The notes under the pieces were generated by a model. That model was given only the letters and a program-made list of their open reading frames with translations. It did not search any database and was not told the DNA's origin. The translations under genes were made by a program, and so were the position numbers. Shown here in pieces: positions 7,873-14,138 of a stretch of DNA of 19,656 nt. This DNA comes from Novosphingobium sp. (GTDB lineage Bacteria; Pseudomonadota; Alphaproteobacteria; Sphingomonadales; Sphingomonadaceae). The stretch lies in contig JAQVEQ010000027.1 in NCBI GenBank assembly GCA_028697875.1, forward strand, positions 1 to 19,656. The letters are read 5' to 3'. The stretch's first letter is position 1. Each line of letters begins with the position of its first letter.

Positions 7873-8097
7873 TTACTTCACGATGTAGGGCAGCAGGCCG
7901 ATCGTGCGCGCGCGCTTGATCGCCTTGGAAAGTTCACGCTGCTTCTTCGCGGAAACGGCAGTGATGCGGCTCGGGACGATCTTGCCGCGTTCGGACATGA
8001 AGCCCTGCAGCAGACGGACGTCCTTGTAGTCGATCTTCGGCGCATTCTTGGCCGAGAACGGGCAGCTCTTGCGGCGGCGGAAAAACGGACGGGCCAT
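7873..8097 (-). CDS. rpsR: Small ribosomal subunit protein S18
   Basis: The 74-residue protein contains 'RRKSCPFS' and 'IDYKDVRLLQGFMSERGKIVPSRIT', then 'AKKQRELSKAIKRARTIGLLPY', which together define S18. S18 pairs with S6 on the 30S platform, and the two genes are adjacent here. The start lies 2 nt after the rpsF stop, and its GAGGAG ribosome-binding site is inside the last codons of rpsF, so translation is coupled. Length and motifs are standard. Confidence 0.97.
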   Translation of the reverse strand: MARPFFRRRKSCPFSAKNAPKIDYKDVRLLQGFMSERGKIVPSRITAVSAKKQRELSKAIKRARTIGLLPYIVK

Positions 8098-8099
8098 GA

Positions 8100-8462
8100 T
8101 CAGTTCTCCTCGCGGTCGCGGCTGCGGCGACGTTCACGGTCGTTCTTGCGCATCATCACCGACGGGCCGGCTTCGTGTTCGTCGACACGGACGGTCATGT
8201 AACGAATGATGTCTTCGTTGATGCGGTTCTGGCGTTCCAGCTCCTCGACCACCGAGCCGGGGGCTTCGATGTTGAGCATCACGAAATGCGCCTTGCGATT
8301 GCGGTCGATCTTGTAGGCGAGGTTCTTGAGGCCCCAGGTTTCGGTCTTGGTGACCTTGCCTTCACCCTGTTCGACGATTTCGGTCGCGGCGGCGGCCAGG
8401 GCGTCGACCTGAGCCTGGCTCAAGTCCTGGCGCGCGAGAAAAACATGCTCGTAAAGCGGCAT
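8100..8462 (-). CDS. rpsF: Small ribosomal subunit protein S6
   Basis: From ATG at 8462 the product is 120 residues, starting MPLYEHVFLARQDLS, the expected S6 N-terminus. It contains 'TWGLKNLAYKIDRNRKAHFVMLNIEAP' in overlapping pieces (about 48-75) and 'RYMTVRVDE', all S6 landmarks, and ends with a basic Arg-rich tail (RKNDRERRRSRDREEN). Two earlier in-frame ATGs (8480 and 8537) are rejected: they add residues unlike S6, and the AAAGGA ribosome-binding site fits the 8462 start. It is the first gene of rpsF-rpsR-rplI, downstream of mpl on the same strand with a 165-bp gap. Confidence 0.97.
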   Translation of the reverse strand: MPLYEHVFLARQDLSQAQVDALAAAATEIVEQGEGKVTKTETWGLKNLAYKIDRNRKAHFVMLNIEAPGSVVEELERQNRINEDIIRYMTVRVDEHEAGPSVMMRKNDRERRRSRDREEN

Positions 8463-8502
8463 GTGCGCTGTCCTTTTCATTTCCTGCCGATCGCTGGCTG
8501 AT

Positions 8503-8516
8503 CCGCACCATTGCGG
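8503..8516 (-). promoter_or_regulatory. Hairpin in the rpsF leader, candidate S6:S18 autoregulatory site
   Basis: On the minus strand the leader holds a perfect 5-bp hairpin (CCGCA/TGCGG, ATGG loop) about 40 nt before the rpsF start, flanked by GGGGCC and CCGG-rich sequence. S6:S18 complexes are known to bind a structured element in their own leader in several bacteria. This hairpin sits in the right place, but I did not recognise the full conserved fold. The autoregulatory role is inference. Confidence 0.25.
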
Positions 8517-8564
8517 GGCCCCTCCGGCTTTCTTCAAGTACCCGTGCTTTACGCGGGAGCCGCG

Positions 8565-8592
8565 CGCATACAGTTTTTTCCCGGGATTGCAA
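8565..8592 (-). promoter_or_regulatory. Candidate sigma-70 type promoter for rpsF-rpsR-rplI
   Basis: Read on the minus strand, TTGCAA (8592-8587) and TATGCG (8570-8565) are separated by 16 bp. The site is in the 165-bp gap before rpsF and would give a leader of about 95-100 nt. No convincing terminator for the upstream mpl-like gene was found here, so read-through is also possible. Confidence 0.35.
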
Positions 8593-8627
8593 GGATAGAA
8601 GGGGCTGTGGCCGCCTTTTCCCCGTGT

Positions 8628-10049
8628 TCAGGACAAGCGGACGAGAATGTCCTTCGCGAAGGCCGACAAGGTATCGTCGCGCGCGCCCATCACCACGATC
8701 CGGTCGGTCGACTGGGCCAGCGAAGTAATCAGGGCGGCGCAGCCTTCGCGTGTCGGGATATATTCGGCCCGGCCGCCTGCCTCCCGGATCAGTTGCACGA
8801 TCCGTTCGCTCCCTTCGCTGCGGTCGACCGTGCCGCCGTAATAGACCGGGTCGCACAGGACGGCGAGGTCGTCCGGCCCCAGTTCTTCCGCGAAGGTCCG
8901 GGCCAGTTCGTGGCCCATCTGGCGCAAGGGGCCATAGCCGTGCGGCTGGAAGAACGCGATCACCCGGCCCGGATGGCTCTTGAGCGTGCGCAGGGTGGCG
9001 CGGCATTTTTCCGGGTTGTGGCCGAAATCGTCGATCACGGTGATGCCCGAAGGGCTGGTGCCGACAATATCGAACCGGCGGGCCAGCCCGGCAAAGCCCG
9101 CCAGGGCGGCTACGGCATCGGCCACCGGGACCCCGGCGGCGTGGGCGCCGGGAATCGCGGCGAGCGCGTTGGCGAGATTGTGGCGGGCGGGGACTTGCAG
9201 GACCAGCGAATGGCGCAGGCCCTCCAGCCGGTCGACCACCTGCGCGGCAATGCCCGTCGGCGTATGAACGGTGCTGCCCGGTTCGATCCCGATCATCGCC
9301 GTTTCGTCGTCGATGGCATAAGTGACGGTGGATTTCGCCCGGCCGGCAAGCAACCGGCTCTCGTAATCGTCGAGATTGATCGCCGCGATCCCCGACACGG
9401 CGAGGAAATCGCCGAACAGGGCGCGCAGTTCCTCCATGCTCTTGTGGTCGAGGCTGACATTGAGCAGCACGGCCACACTCGGCCGGTACAGGGCGATCGA
9501 ACCGTCGCTTTCGTCCACTTCCGAAACGAACAGGCCGCCATTGCCGACCCGCGCGCTGGCGAAGGGAATGTCGCCGGAAACGAAGTTCTTCATCACCGCG
9601 CCGTTCATGATCGTGGGGTCGCGGCCTGCCTGGTGCATGATCCAGCCCAGCATCCCGGTCACGGTCGACTTGCCGCTGGTCCCGCCCACGGCAATGGAAA
9701 AGGGCGCGCGGTTGAACAGGGTGGAGAGCAGGCTGGCACGGCTCATCCGTTCGCAGCCGAGTTCCCGGGCGCGAACCATTTCGGGGATCGTGTCCTCCAC
9801 TGCGGCGGAGGCGACGAGGATCTGGTCCCGGCTGACGATTCCGCTGCCGTCTTGCGGGTGGAGCGCGATGCCCTGCGCTTCGAGCCAGGCGAACTTCTCG
9901 GGCGTGCGGCCTTGGTCGCGGCTGCGGTCGGAACCCGCGATTTCGGCCCCTTGGCCGCGCAGGATCATCGCCAGCGGCAGCATGCCGGAGCCGCCGATGC
10001 CGCAGAAGAACCAGGGATGCGCTGTCAGGTCGGACGAATAGTCGTTCAT
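8628..10049 (-). CDS. Mur ligase family protein (MurC/Mpl-like)
   Basis: This 473-residue protein has all three Mur ligase domains. The N-terminal dinucleotide-like fold opens 'FFCGIGGSGMLPLA' (14-27). The ATP-binding loop is 'GGTSGKST' (122-129), and the central domain carries 'SEVDESDGS' (176-184) and 'SLDHKSM'. The C-terminal domain has 'RRFDIVG', 'DDFGHNP' (340-346) and 'FQPHGYGPLR' (367-376). Such enzymes join amino acids or peptides to UDP-MurNAc using ATP. Overall it resembles MurC more than classical Mpl. However, usual GTHGKTT, DDYxHHP and FQPHRYxRT are changed at several positions. With a peptidoglycan-recycling LD-carboxypeptidase gene next to it, a role in recycling (joining recovered peptide to UDP-MurNAc, as Mpl does) is inferred. 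The start at 10049 has a GAGG ribosome-binding site; an in-frame start 54 bp upstream would overlap ldcA. Confidence 0.85.
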   Translation of the reverse strand: MNDYSSDLTAHPWFFCGIGGSGMLPLAMILRGQGAEIAGSDRSRDQGRTPEKFAWLEAQGIALHPQDGSGIVSRDQILVASAAVEDTIPEMVRARELGCERMSRASLLSTLFNRAPFSIAVGGTSGKSTVTGMLGWIMHQAGRDPTIMNGAVMKNFVSGDIPFASARVGNGGLFVSEVDESDGSIALYRPSVAVLLNVSLDHKSMEELRALFGDFLAVSGIAAINLDDYESRLLAGRAKSTVTYAIDDETAMIGIEPGSTVHTPTGIAAQVVDRLEGLRHSLVLQVPARHNLANALAAIPGAHAAGVPVADAVAALAGFAGLARRFDIVGTSPSGITVIDDFGHNPEKCRATLRTLKSHPGRVIAFFQPHGYGPLRQMGHELARTFAEELGPDDLAVLCDPVYYGGTVDRSEGSERIVQLIREAGGRAEYIPTREGCAALITSLAQSTDRIVVMGARDDTLSAFAKDILVRLS

Positions 10050-10065
10050 GGGACCTCGGTATGCA

Positions 10066-10080
10066 GTTGTGCGAAACAAC
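10066..10080. promoter_or_regulatory. Short inverted repeat in the shared divergent promoter region
   Basis: GTTGT and ACAAC arms flank a 5-bp centre in the middle of the 52-bp gap between the two divergent starts. It could be a shared operator or chance; no regulator is encoded nearby. Confidence 0.25.
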
Positions 10081-10101
10081 ACAAGCTGGCTAGGAAGCGA
10101 C

Positions 10102-10929
10102 ATGACCCGGATAGCTGTCTGTGCACCGTCGACGCCGCTCCAGCGGGAGGATGCCGACCGCGTGTGGGCCCTGGCCGAAACCGGGTTTCCCGGCGTCGAA
10201 CTCCATTTTCACGAACAGTGCTTCGTCACGGAGGGGCATTTTGCCGGGGCGGATGCCGTGCGCTGCGCGGCGTTCCTCGAATGCGCCAACGATCCGGCAT
10301 TCGGCGCCGTGTGGTTCGCGCGCGGCGGCTATGGCGCCAACCGGATCGCGGCGGCGGCCGTTGCCGGGCTGGGCGAGGCTGCGCGGGACAAGGCGTACCT
10401 GGGCTATTCGGACGGCGGATACCTGCTCGCCGCGCTGTACCGGGCCGGGATCGGGCGCCCCGCGCATGGTCCCATGGCGGTGGACGTGCGCCGCGAAGGC
10501 GGCGATGCGGCAGTGCGCCGGGCGCTGGGCTACCTTTCCGGCGATGGCGGCGGGCTGGAACCGTCGCTGGACGGGCGGCCTGCCGTCGCGTTCAACCTCA
10601 TGACGCTGGCCATGCTATGCGGCACCGAATTGATGCCGGACCTGTCCGGTCACGTGGTTATGGTCGAGGAAGTGTCCGAGCATCTCTATGCCATCGACCG
10701 CCTGTTCTTCCACGTGACGCAGCATTTGCGCGGCATTGCCGGATTGCGGCTCGGCCGGGTGAGCGACGTGCCGGAAAACGACCGGCCGTTCGGTGCCAAT
10801 GTGGACGAAATCGCACGGGATTGGTGCGGGCGGGCGGGCATCCCCTTCCTCGGAGGGGCGGATATCGGGCACGATCCTGCCAACAGGATTGTGCCGTTCG
10901 GACTTGCGGGAGGGGCCGCAGGGCAATAA
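10102..10929 (+). CDS. ldcA: Cytoplasmic LD-carboxypeptidase, peptidase family S66
   Basis: LdcA removes the terminal D-Ala from recycled L-Ala-D-Glu-mDAP-D-Ala tetrapeptides, giving the tripeptide that a Mpl-type ligase can reuse. The 275-residue protein shows the S66 order: 'FARGGYGANRI' (72-82), the nucleophile S103 in 'GYSDGG', the Glu site 'VMVEEVSEHLYAIDR' (186-200, probably E189), and the catalytic histidine H257 in 'GADIGHDPANRIVPFG'. There is no signal peptide, so it acts in the cytoplasm. Typical LdcA is about 300 residues; this one is slightly short, and GYSDGG replaces the commoner GYSDI/GYSDxT. The ATG at 10102 has an AGGAAG ribosome-binding site; an earlier in-frame ATG (10048) overlaps the mpl-like start and is unlikely. 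Confidence 0.9.
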   Translation: MTRIAVCAPSTPLQREDADRVWALAETGFPGVELHFHEQCFVTEGHFAGADAVRCAAFLECANDPAFGAVWFARGGYGANRIAAAAVAGLGEAARDKAYLGYSDGGYLLAALYRAGIGRPAHGPMAVDVRREGGDAAVRRALGYLSGDGGGLEPSLDGRPAVAFNLMTLAMLCGTELMPDLSGHVVMVEEVSEHLYAIDRLFFHVTQHLRGIAGLRLGRVSDVPENDRPFGANVDEIARDWCGRAGIPFLGGADIGHDPANRIVPFGLAGGAAGQ

Positions 10930-10992
10930 CCGCCCGCGGCAAAGGTCCTTCGAGACGCGGCCAGGCCGCCCTCGGGACGATTGGAGGAAGAG

Positions 10993-11928
10993 ATGAGAGC
11001 ATTCGTTTTCCCGGGGCAGGGCAGCCAGAAAGTCGGCATGGGCAAGGAACTGGCCGATGCCAGCGCAGTCGCCCGCGAAGTGTTCGAGGAAGTGGACGAG
11101 GCGCTGTCGCAGAAACTCTCCGCCTTGATGTTCGAAGGGCCGGAAGACCAGTTGACCCTTACCGAGAACGCGCAGCCGGCGATCATGGCCAATGCCATCG
11201 CCACTCTGCGCGTGCTGGAAAAGGAAGGCGGGCTGACCATCGCCGGCAAGGGCGATTGCGTCGCGGGCCACAGCCTCGGCGAATATACGGCGCTTTGTGC
11301 GGTGGGCGGCTTCTCGCTTGCCGACACGGCGCGGCTGCTCAAGCTGCGCGGGCAGGCCATGCAGGCTGCCGTGCCGGTGGGCGAAGGCGCGATGTGCGCG
11401 CTGCTCGGCGCCGACGTGGACAAGGCGCAGGCGCTGGCCGATGCGGCTGCCGAAGGCCAGGTCTGCACTGTCGCCAACGATAACGACCCGACGCAGGTCG
11501 TGCTGTCCGGGCATAGGGAAGCGATCGAGCGGGCCGTGGCCATGGTCAAGGACCACGGGATCAAGCGCGGCGTGCTGCTGCCGGTTTCCGCGCCGTTCCA
11601 TTGCCCGCTGATGCAGCCGGCCGCCGACGCCATGGCCGAAGCGCTGGCGAAAACCCCGGTCCAGCCGCTGCGCCTGCCAGTCTATGCCAACGTCACCGCC
11701 GCTCTCGTCAGCGACCCGGCGGAAGAACAGCGGCTGCTGGTCGAACAGGTCTGCGGCCGCGTGCGCTGGCGCGAAAGCGTGATTGCCATGAAGGCGGCGG
11801 GCGTCGAACATTTCGTCGAGCTGGGCGGCAAGGTGCTCGGCCCGATGATCTCGCGCTCGGTGCAGGACGTGACGGTCACCAGCGTGATCGCCATGTCCGA
11901 CATAGAAGCACTCGCGGCAGCTTTGTAA
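10993..11928 (+). CDS. fabD: Malonyl-CoA:ACP transacylase
   Basis: FabD moves malonyl from CoA to acyl carrier protein, supplying the extender for type II fatty-acid synthesis in the cytoplasm. The 311-residue protein starts MRAFVFPGQGSQKVGMG, with the oxyanion 'GQGSQ' (9-12 region). The nucleophile is S94 in 'GHSLGEYTAL', and R119 in 'KLRG' binds the malonyl carboxylate. H203 in 'SAPFHCPLM' completes the dyad, and 'ELGGKVLGPMI' is near the end. The ATG at 10993 follows a strong GGAGGA ribosome-binding site; a TTG 12 bp earlier is not needed. It lies 63 bp after ldcA and 19 bp before fabG, forming an operon with the latter. Confidence 0.97.
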   Translation: MRAFVFPGQGSQKVGMGKELADASAVAREVFEEVDEALSQKLSALMFEGPEDQLTLTENAQPAIMANAIATLRVLEKEGGLTIAGKGDCVAGHSLGEYTALCAVGGFSLADTARLLKLRGQAMQAAVPVGEGAMCALLGADVDKAQALADAAAEGQVCTVANDNDPTQVVLSGHREAIERAVAMVKDHGIKRGVLLPVSAPFHCPLMQPAADAMAEALAKTPVQPLRLPVYANVTAALVSDPAEEQRLLVEQVCGRVRWRESVIAMKAAGVEHFVELGGKVLGPMISRSVQDVTVTSVIAMSDIEALAAAL

Positions 11929-11947
11929 TCTTTCAGGAGTTTTGAGG

Positions 11948-12700
11948 ATGTTCGACCTTACAGGCATGACCGCGCTGGTGACCGGCGCTTCGGGTGGTAT
12001 CGGTTCGTCGATTGCGCGCTGCCTTGCGGCGCAGGGCGCGCGGCTGGCGCTGTCGGGTTCCAACGCGGCCAAATTGCGGGCGTTCCGTGAGGAACTGAAC
12101 GACGAATTCGGCCACGACCACGTCGAGATCACGTGCGATCTTTCGAACCAGACCCAGGTGGAAGAACTGATCCCGGCTACGGTCGATACGCTCGGCAAGA
12201 TGGACATCCTGGTCAACAACGCCGGGATCACGCGCGACAATCTCGCCATGCGGATGAAGGACGAGGAATGGGACGCGGTAATCCGCGTGAACCTCGAATC
12301 GACCTTCCGCCTGATGCGCGCCGCCGCGCGGCCGATGATGAAGGCCAGGTTCGGCCGCATCGTGAACATCACCAGCATTGTCGGTTCGACCGGCAATCCG
12401 GGGCAGATGAACTACTGCGCGGCCAAGGGCGGAGTTACCGCCATGTCGAAGAGCCTCGCGCAGGAACTTGCCAGCCGTGGGATCACCGTCAACTGTGTCG
12501 CGCCGGGCTTCATCCGCACGGCGATGACCGATGTGCTGCCCGATGCACAGAAGGACGCGCTCAACGCCAAGATCCCGATGGGCCGCATGGGCGAGGGCGA
12601 GGACATCGGCGCTGCCGTGGCTTTCCTTGGCTCGAAGGAAGCGGGTTATATCACGGGCCAGACGCTGCATGTGAACGGCGGCATGGCAATGCTTGGCTGA
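11948..12700 (+). CDS. fabG: 3-oxoacyl-[ACP] reductase
   Basis: FabG reduces 3-oxoacyl-ACP to 3-hydroxyacyl-ACP with NADPH. The 250-residue short-chain dehydrogenase has 'TGASGGIG' (12-19), 'NNAG' (90-93), N115, and the catalytic S143, Y156 and K160 ('NYCAAK'). It also has 'VNCVAPGFIRTAMT' (181-194) and ends 'TGQTLHVNGGMAMLG', the typical FabG C-terminus. AGGAG lies 8 nt before the ATG. It is directly after fabD. acpP and fabF, which often follow in proteobacteria, are absent; a hairpin and dnaN come next. Confidence 0.96.
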   Translation: MFDLTGMTALVTGASGGIGSSIARCLAAQGARLALSGSNAAKLRAFREELNDEFGHDHVEITCDLSNQTQVEELIPATVDTLGKMDILVNNAGITRDNLAMRMKDEEWDAVIRVNLESTFRLMRAAARPMMKARFGRIVNITSIVGSTGNPGQMNYCAAKGGVTAMSKSLAQELASRGITVNCVAPGFIRTAMTDVLPDAQKDALNAKIPMGRMGEGEDIGAAVAFLGSKEAGYITGQTLHVNGGMAMLG

Positions 12701-12730
12701 TAGCCGGCCCCGACAGTCCCGATCCAATCT

Positions 12731-12753
12731 CCCCGCCATGTCATGTGGCGGGG
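12731..12753 (+). terminator. Hairpin after fabG, probable terminator
   Basis: A perfect 8-bp stem (CCCCGCCA/TGGCGGGG) with a 7-nt loop lies 30 bp after the fabG stop. It lacks a following T run. A second small hairpin (GGGGA/TCCCC, 12761-12774) comes right after. It may end or slow the fab transcript; efficiency is unclear. Confidence 0.5.
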
Positions 12754-12755
12754 CA

Positions 12756-12869
12756 GATTCGGGGATTTATCCCCAGATTCTCCTTGGAAACCGCCATTCC
12801 CGCTTGCCGAGCGGCACGTCCGCGTTAAGGTCGCTGGACGCATTTTCCATTGTGTCCGAACGGCGAATC
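12756..12869. promoter_or_regulatory. dnaN upstream region with three GANTC sites and a DnaA-box-like 9-mer
   Basis: GATTC occurs at 12756-12760 and 12776-12780, and GAATC at 12865-12869. TTATCCCCA at 12767-12775 differs by one base from the DnaA consensus TTATCCACA. GANTC is the CcrM methylation site in alphaproteobacteria, and methylation state controls some replication genes there. No clear -35/-10 pair was recognised. Regulatory meaning is inferred. Confidence 0.3.
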
Positions 12870-12906
12870 CGATGCCGCGGGCGCGCAAGGGGGACCGGAA
12901 GGAACC

Positions 12907-14025
12907 ATGAAGGCCACGATCGAACGCGCGACGCTCCTGCGTTGCCTGTCCCATGTCCAGTCGGTGGTCGAACGCCGCAATACGATTCCCATCCTGTCGA
13001 ACGTACTGCTCGAAGCCGCTGCCGACGGCATGCTGAAAGTGATGGCGACCGACCTCGACCTGCAAGTGGTCGAAAGCTTGTCCGCCGTCTCGGTGGAAAG
13101 CCCGGGTGCGATCACGGTCTCGGCCCACCTCCTGTTCGACATCGCTCGCAAGCTGCCTGATGGCAGCCAGGTCAGCCTGGAAGCGGCGGACAACCGCATG
13201 GTCGTGAAGTCGGGCCGCAGCCGCTTCTCGCTGCCGACGCTCCCGCGTGACGATTTCCCGGTGATCGTCGAAGGCGACCTACCGACCAGCTTCGAGATTT
13301 CCGCCAAGGCGCTGGCCGAACTGATCGACCGCACGCGCTTTGCGATCTCGACCGAGGAGACGCGCTACTACCTCAACGGTATCTTCCTGCACGTCACCGA
13401 CGACGAGTTGAAAGCGGCGGCGACCGATGGGCACCGCTTGGCGCGCTTCACCATTCCCCGCCCCGACGGCGCCGACGGGATGCCGGACGTGATCGTGCCG
13501 CGCAAGGCCGTGGCCGAACTGCGCAAGCTGCTTGACGAGGCGCTCGACACCAATGTCGAAATCGACCTGTCGGCAAGCAAGATCCGCTTTACCCTGGGTG
13601 GTGAGAATGGCGTCGTCCTGACCAGCAAGCTGATCGACGGCACATTCCCCGACTATAGCCGTGTGATCCCGACCGGCAATGACAAGCTGCTCAAGCTCGA
13701 TCCCAAGAGTTTCTTCGAAGGCGTCGATCGCGTGGCGACGATTGCCACGGAAAAGACCCGTGCGGTGAAGATGGGGCTGGACCGCGATAAGGTCACGCTG
13801 TCCGTCACCTCGCCGGACAATGGCACTGCGGCCGAGGAACTGCCGGCGGATTACAGCGCCGACGGGTTCGAGATCGGCTTCAACGCCAATTACCTCAAGG
13901 ACATCCTCAGCCAGATCGATGGCGATACGGTGGAACTGCATCTGGCCGATGCTGGCGCGCCGACACTGATCCGTCAGGATGCCAAGAGCCCGGCACTCTA
14001 CGTCCTGATGCCGATGCGGGTGTGA
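12907..14025 (+). CDS. dnaN: DNA polymerase III beta sliding clamp
   Basis: The clamp encircles DNA as a dimer and tethers polymerase III. The 372-residue protein starts MKATIERATLLRCLSHVQSV and shows 'RRNTIPILSNVLLEA' (23-37), the first-domain signature. It also has 'TEETRYYLNGIFLH' and 'TDGHRLA' (the peptide-binding pocket area), 'SKLIDGTFPDY', and the terminal 'LYVLMPMRV' (usual form 'xYVxMPMR(L/V)'). Length is normal (about 366-375). GGAAGGAA before the ATG at 12907 supports this start over one 57 bp upstream. It stands alone here: dnaA and recF are not adjacent, as is common in alphaproteobacteria with rearranged origins. Confidence 0.97.
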   Translation: MKATIERATLLRCLSHVQSVVERRNTIPILSNVLLEAAADGMLKVMATDLDLQVVESLSAVSVESPGAITVSAHLLFDIARKLPDGSQVSLEAADNRMVVKSGRSRFSLPTLPRDDFPVIVEGDLPTSFEISAKALAELIDRTRFAISTEETRYYLNGIFLHVTDDELKAAATDGHRLARFTIPRPDGADGMPDVIVPRKAVAELRKLLDEALDTNVEIDLSASKIRFTLGGENGVVLTSKLIDGTFPDYSRVIPTGNDKLLKLDPKSFFEGVDRVATIATEKTRAVKMGLDRDKVTLSVTSPDNGTAAEELPADYSADGFEIGFNANYLKDILSQIDGDTVELHLADAGAPTLIRQDAKSPALYVLMPMRV

Positions 14026-14030
14026 TCGTT

Positions 14031-14066
14031 CCGGCGCTCACGGCCGATAAGGCCGCTGTGCGCCGG
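14031..14066 (+). terminator. Probable terminator after dnaN
   Basis: A 7-bp outer stem (CCGGCGC/GCGCCGG) with an inner GGCC/GGCC stem starts 5 bp after the dnaN stop and is followed by TTCCCT. The stem is strong and the T run is weak. Confidence 0.6.
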
Positions 14067-14109
14067 TTCCCTAGATGAGCCTTTCCCGCGTTTCTCTGAC
14101 CGGAAACAA

Positions 14110-14138
14110 GGGGTGATCTGCCCTGAGAGGATCACCCC
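14110..14138 (-). terminator. Terminator of the ferredoxin reductase gene, overlapping its stop codon
   Basis: A 9-bp perfect stem (14110-14118 with 14130-14138) closes an 11-nt loop. On the minus strand it is followed by TTGTTTCC. The TGA stop (14134-14132) lies inside the stem, so the last ribosome would sit on the hairpin as it forms. Confidence 0.7.

Noticed and set aside
8511..11483. A 990-codon plus-strand open frame running antisense to the Mur ligase and out of frame through ldcA and fabD
   Set aside because: It is low complexity, Arg/Gly/Ala rich, with no domain, and overlaps three genes with clear catalytic motifs. Such frames are common in high-GC DNA.
10615..12396. A 593-codon minus-strand open frame opposite ldcA, fabD and fabG
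   Set aside because: It is a shadow of conserved genes, with no recognisable motif and His/Arg-rich composition typical of antisense frames.
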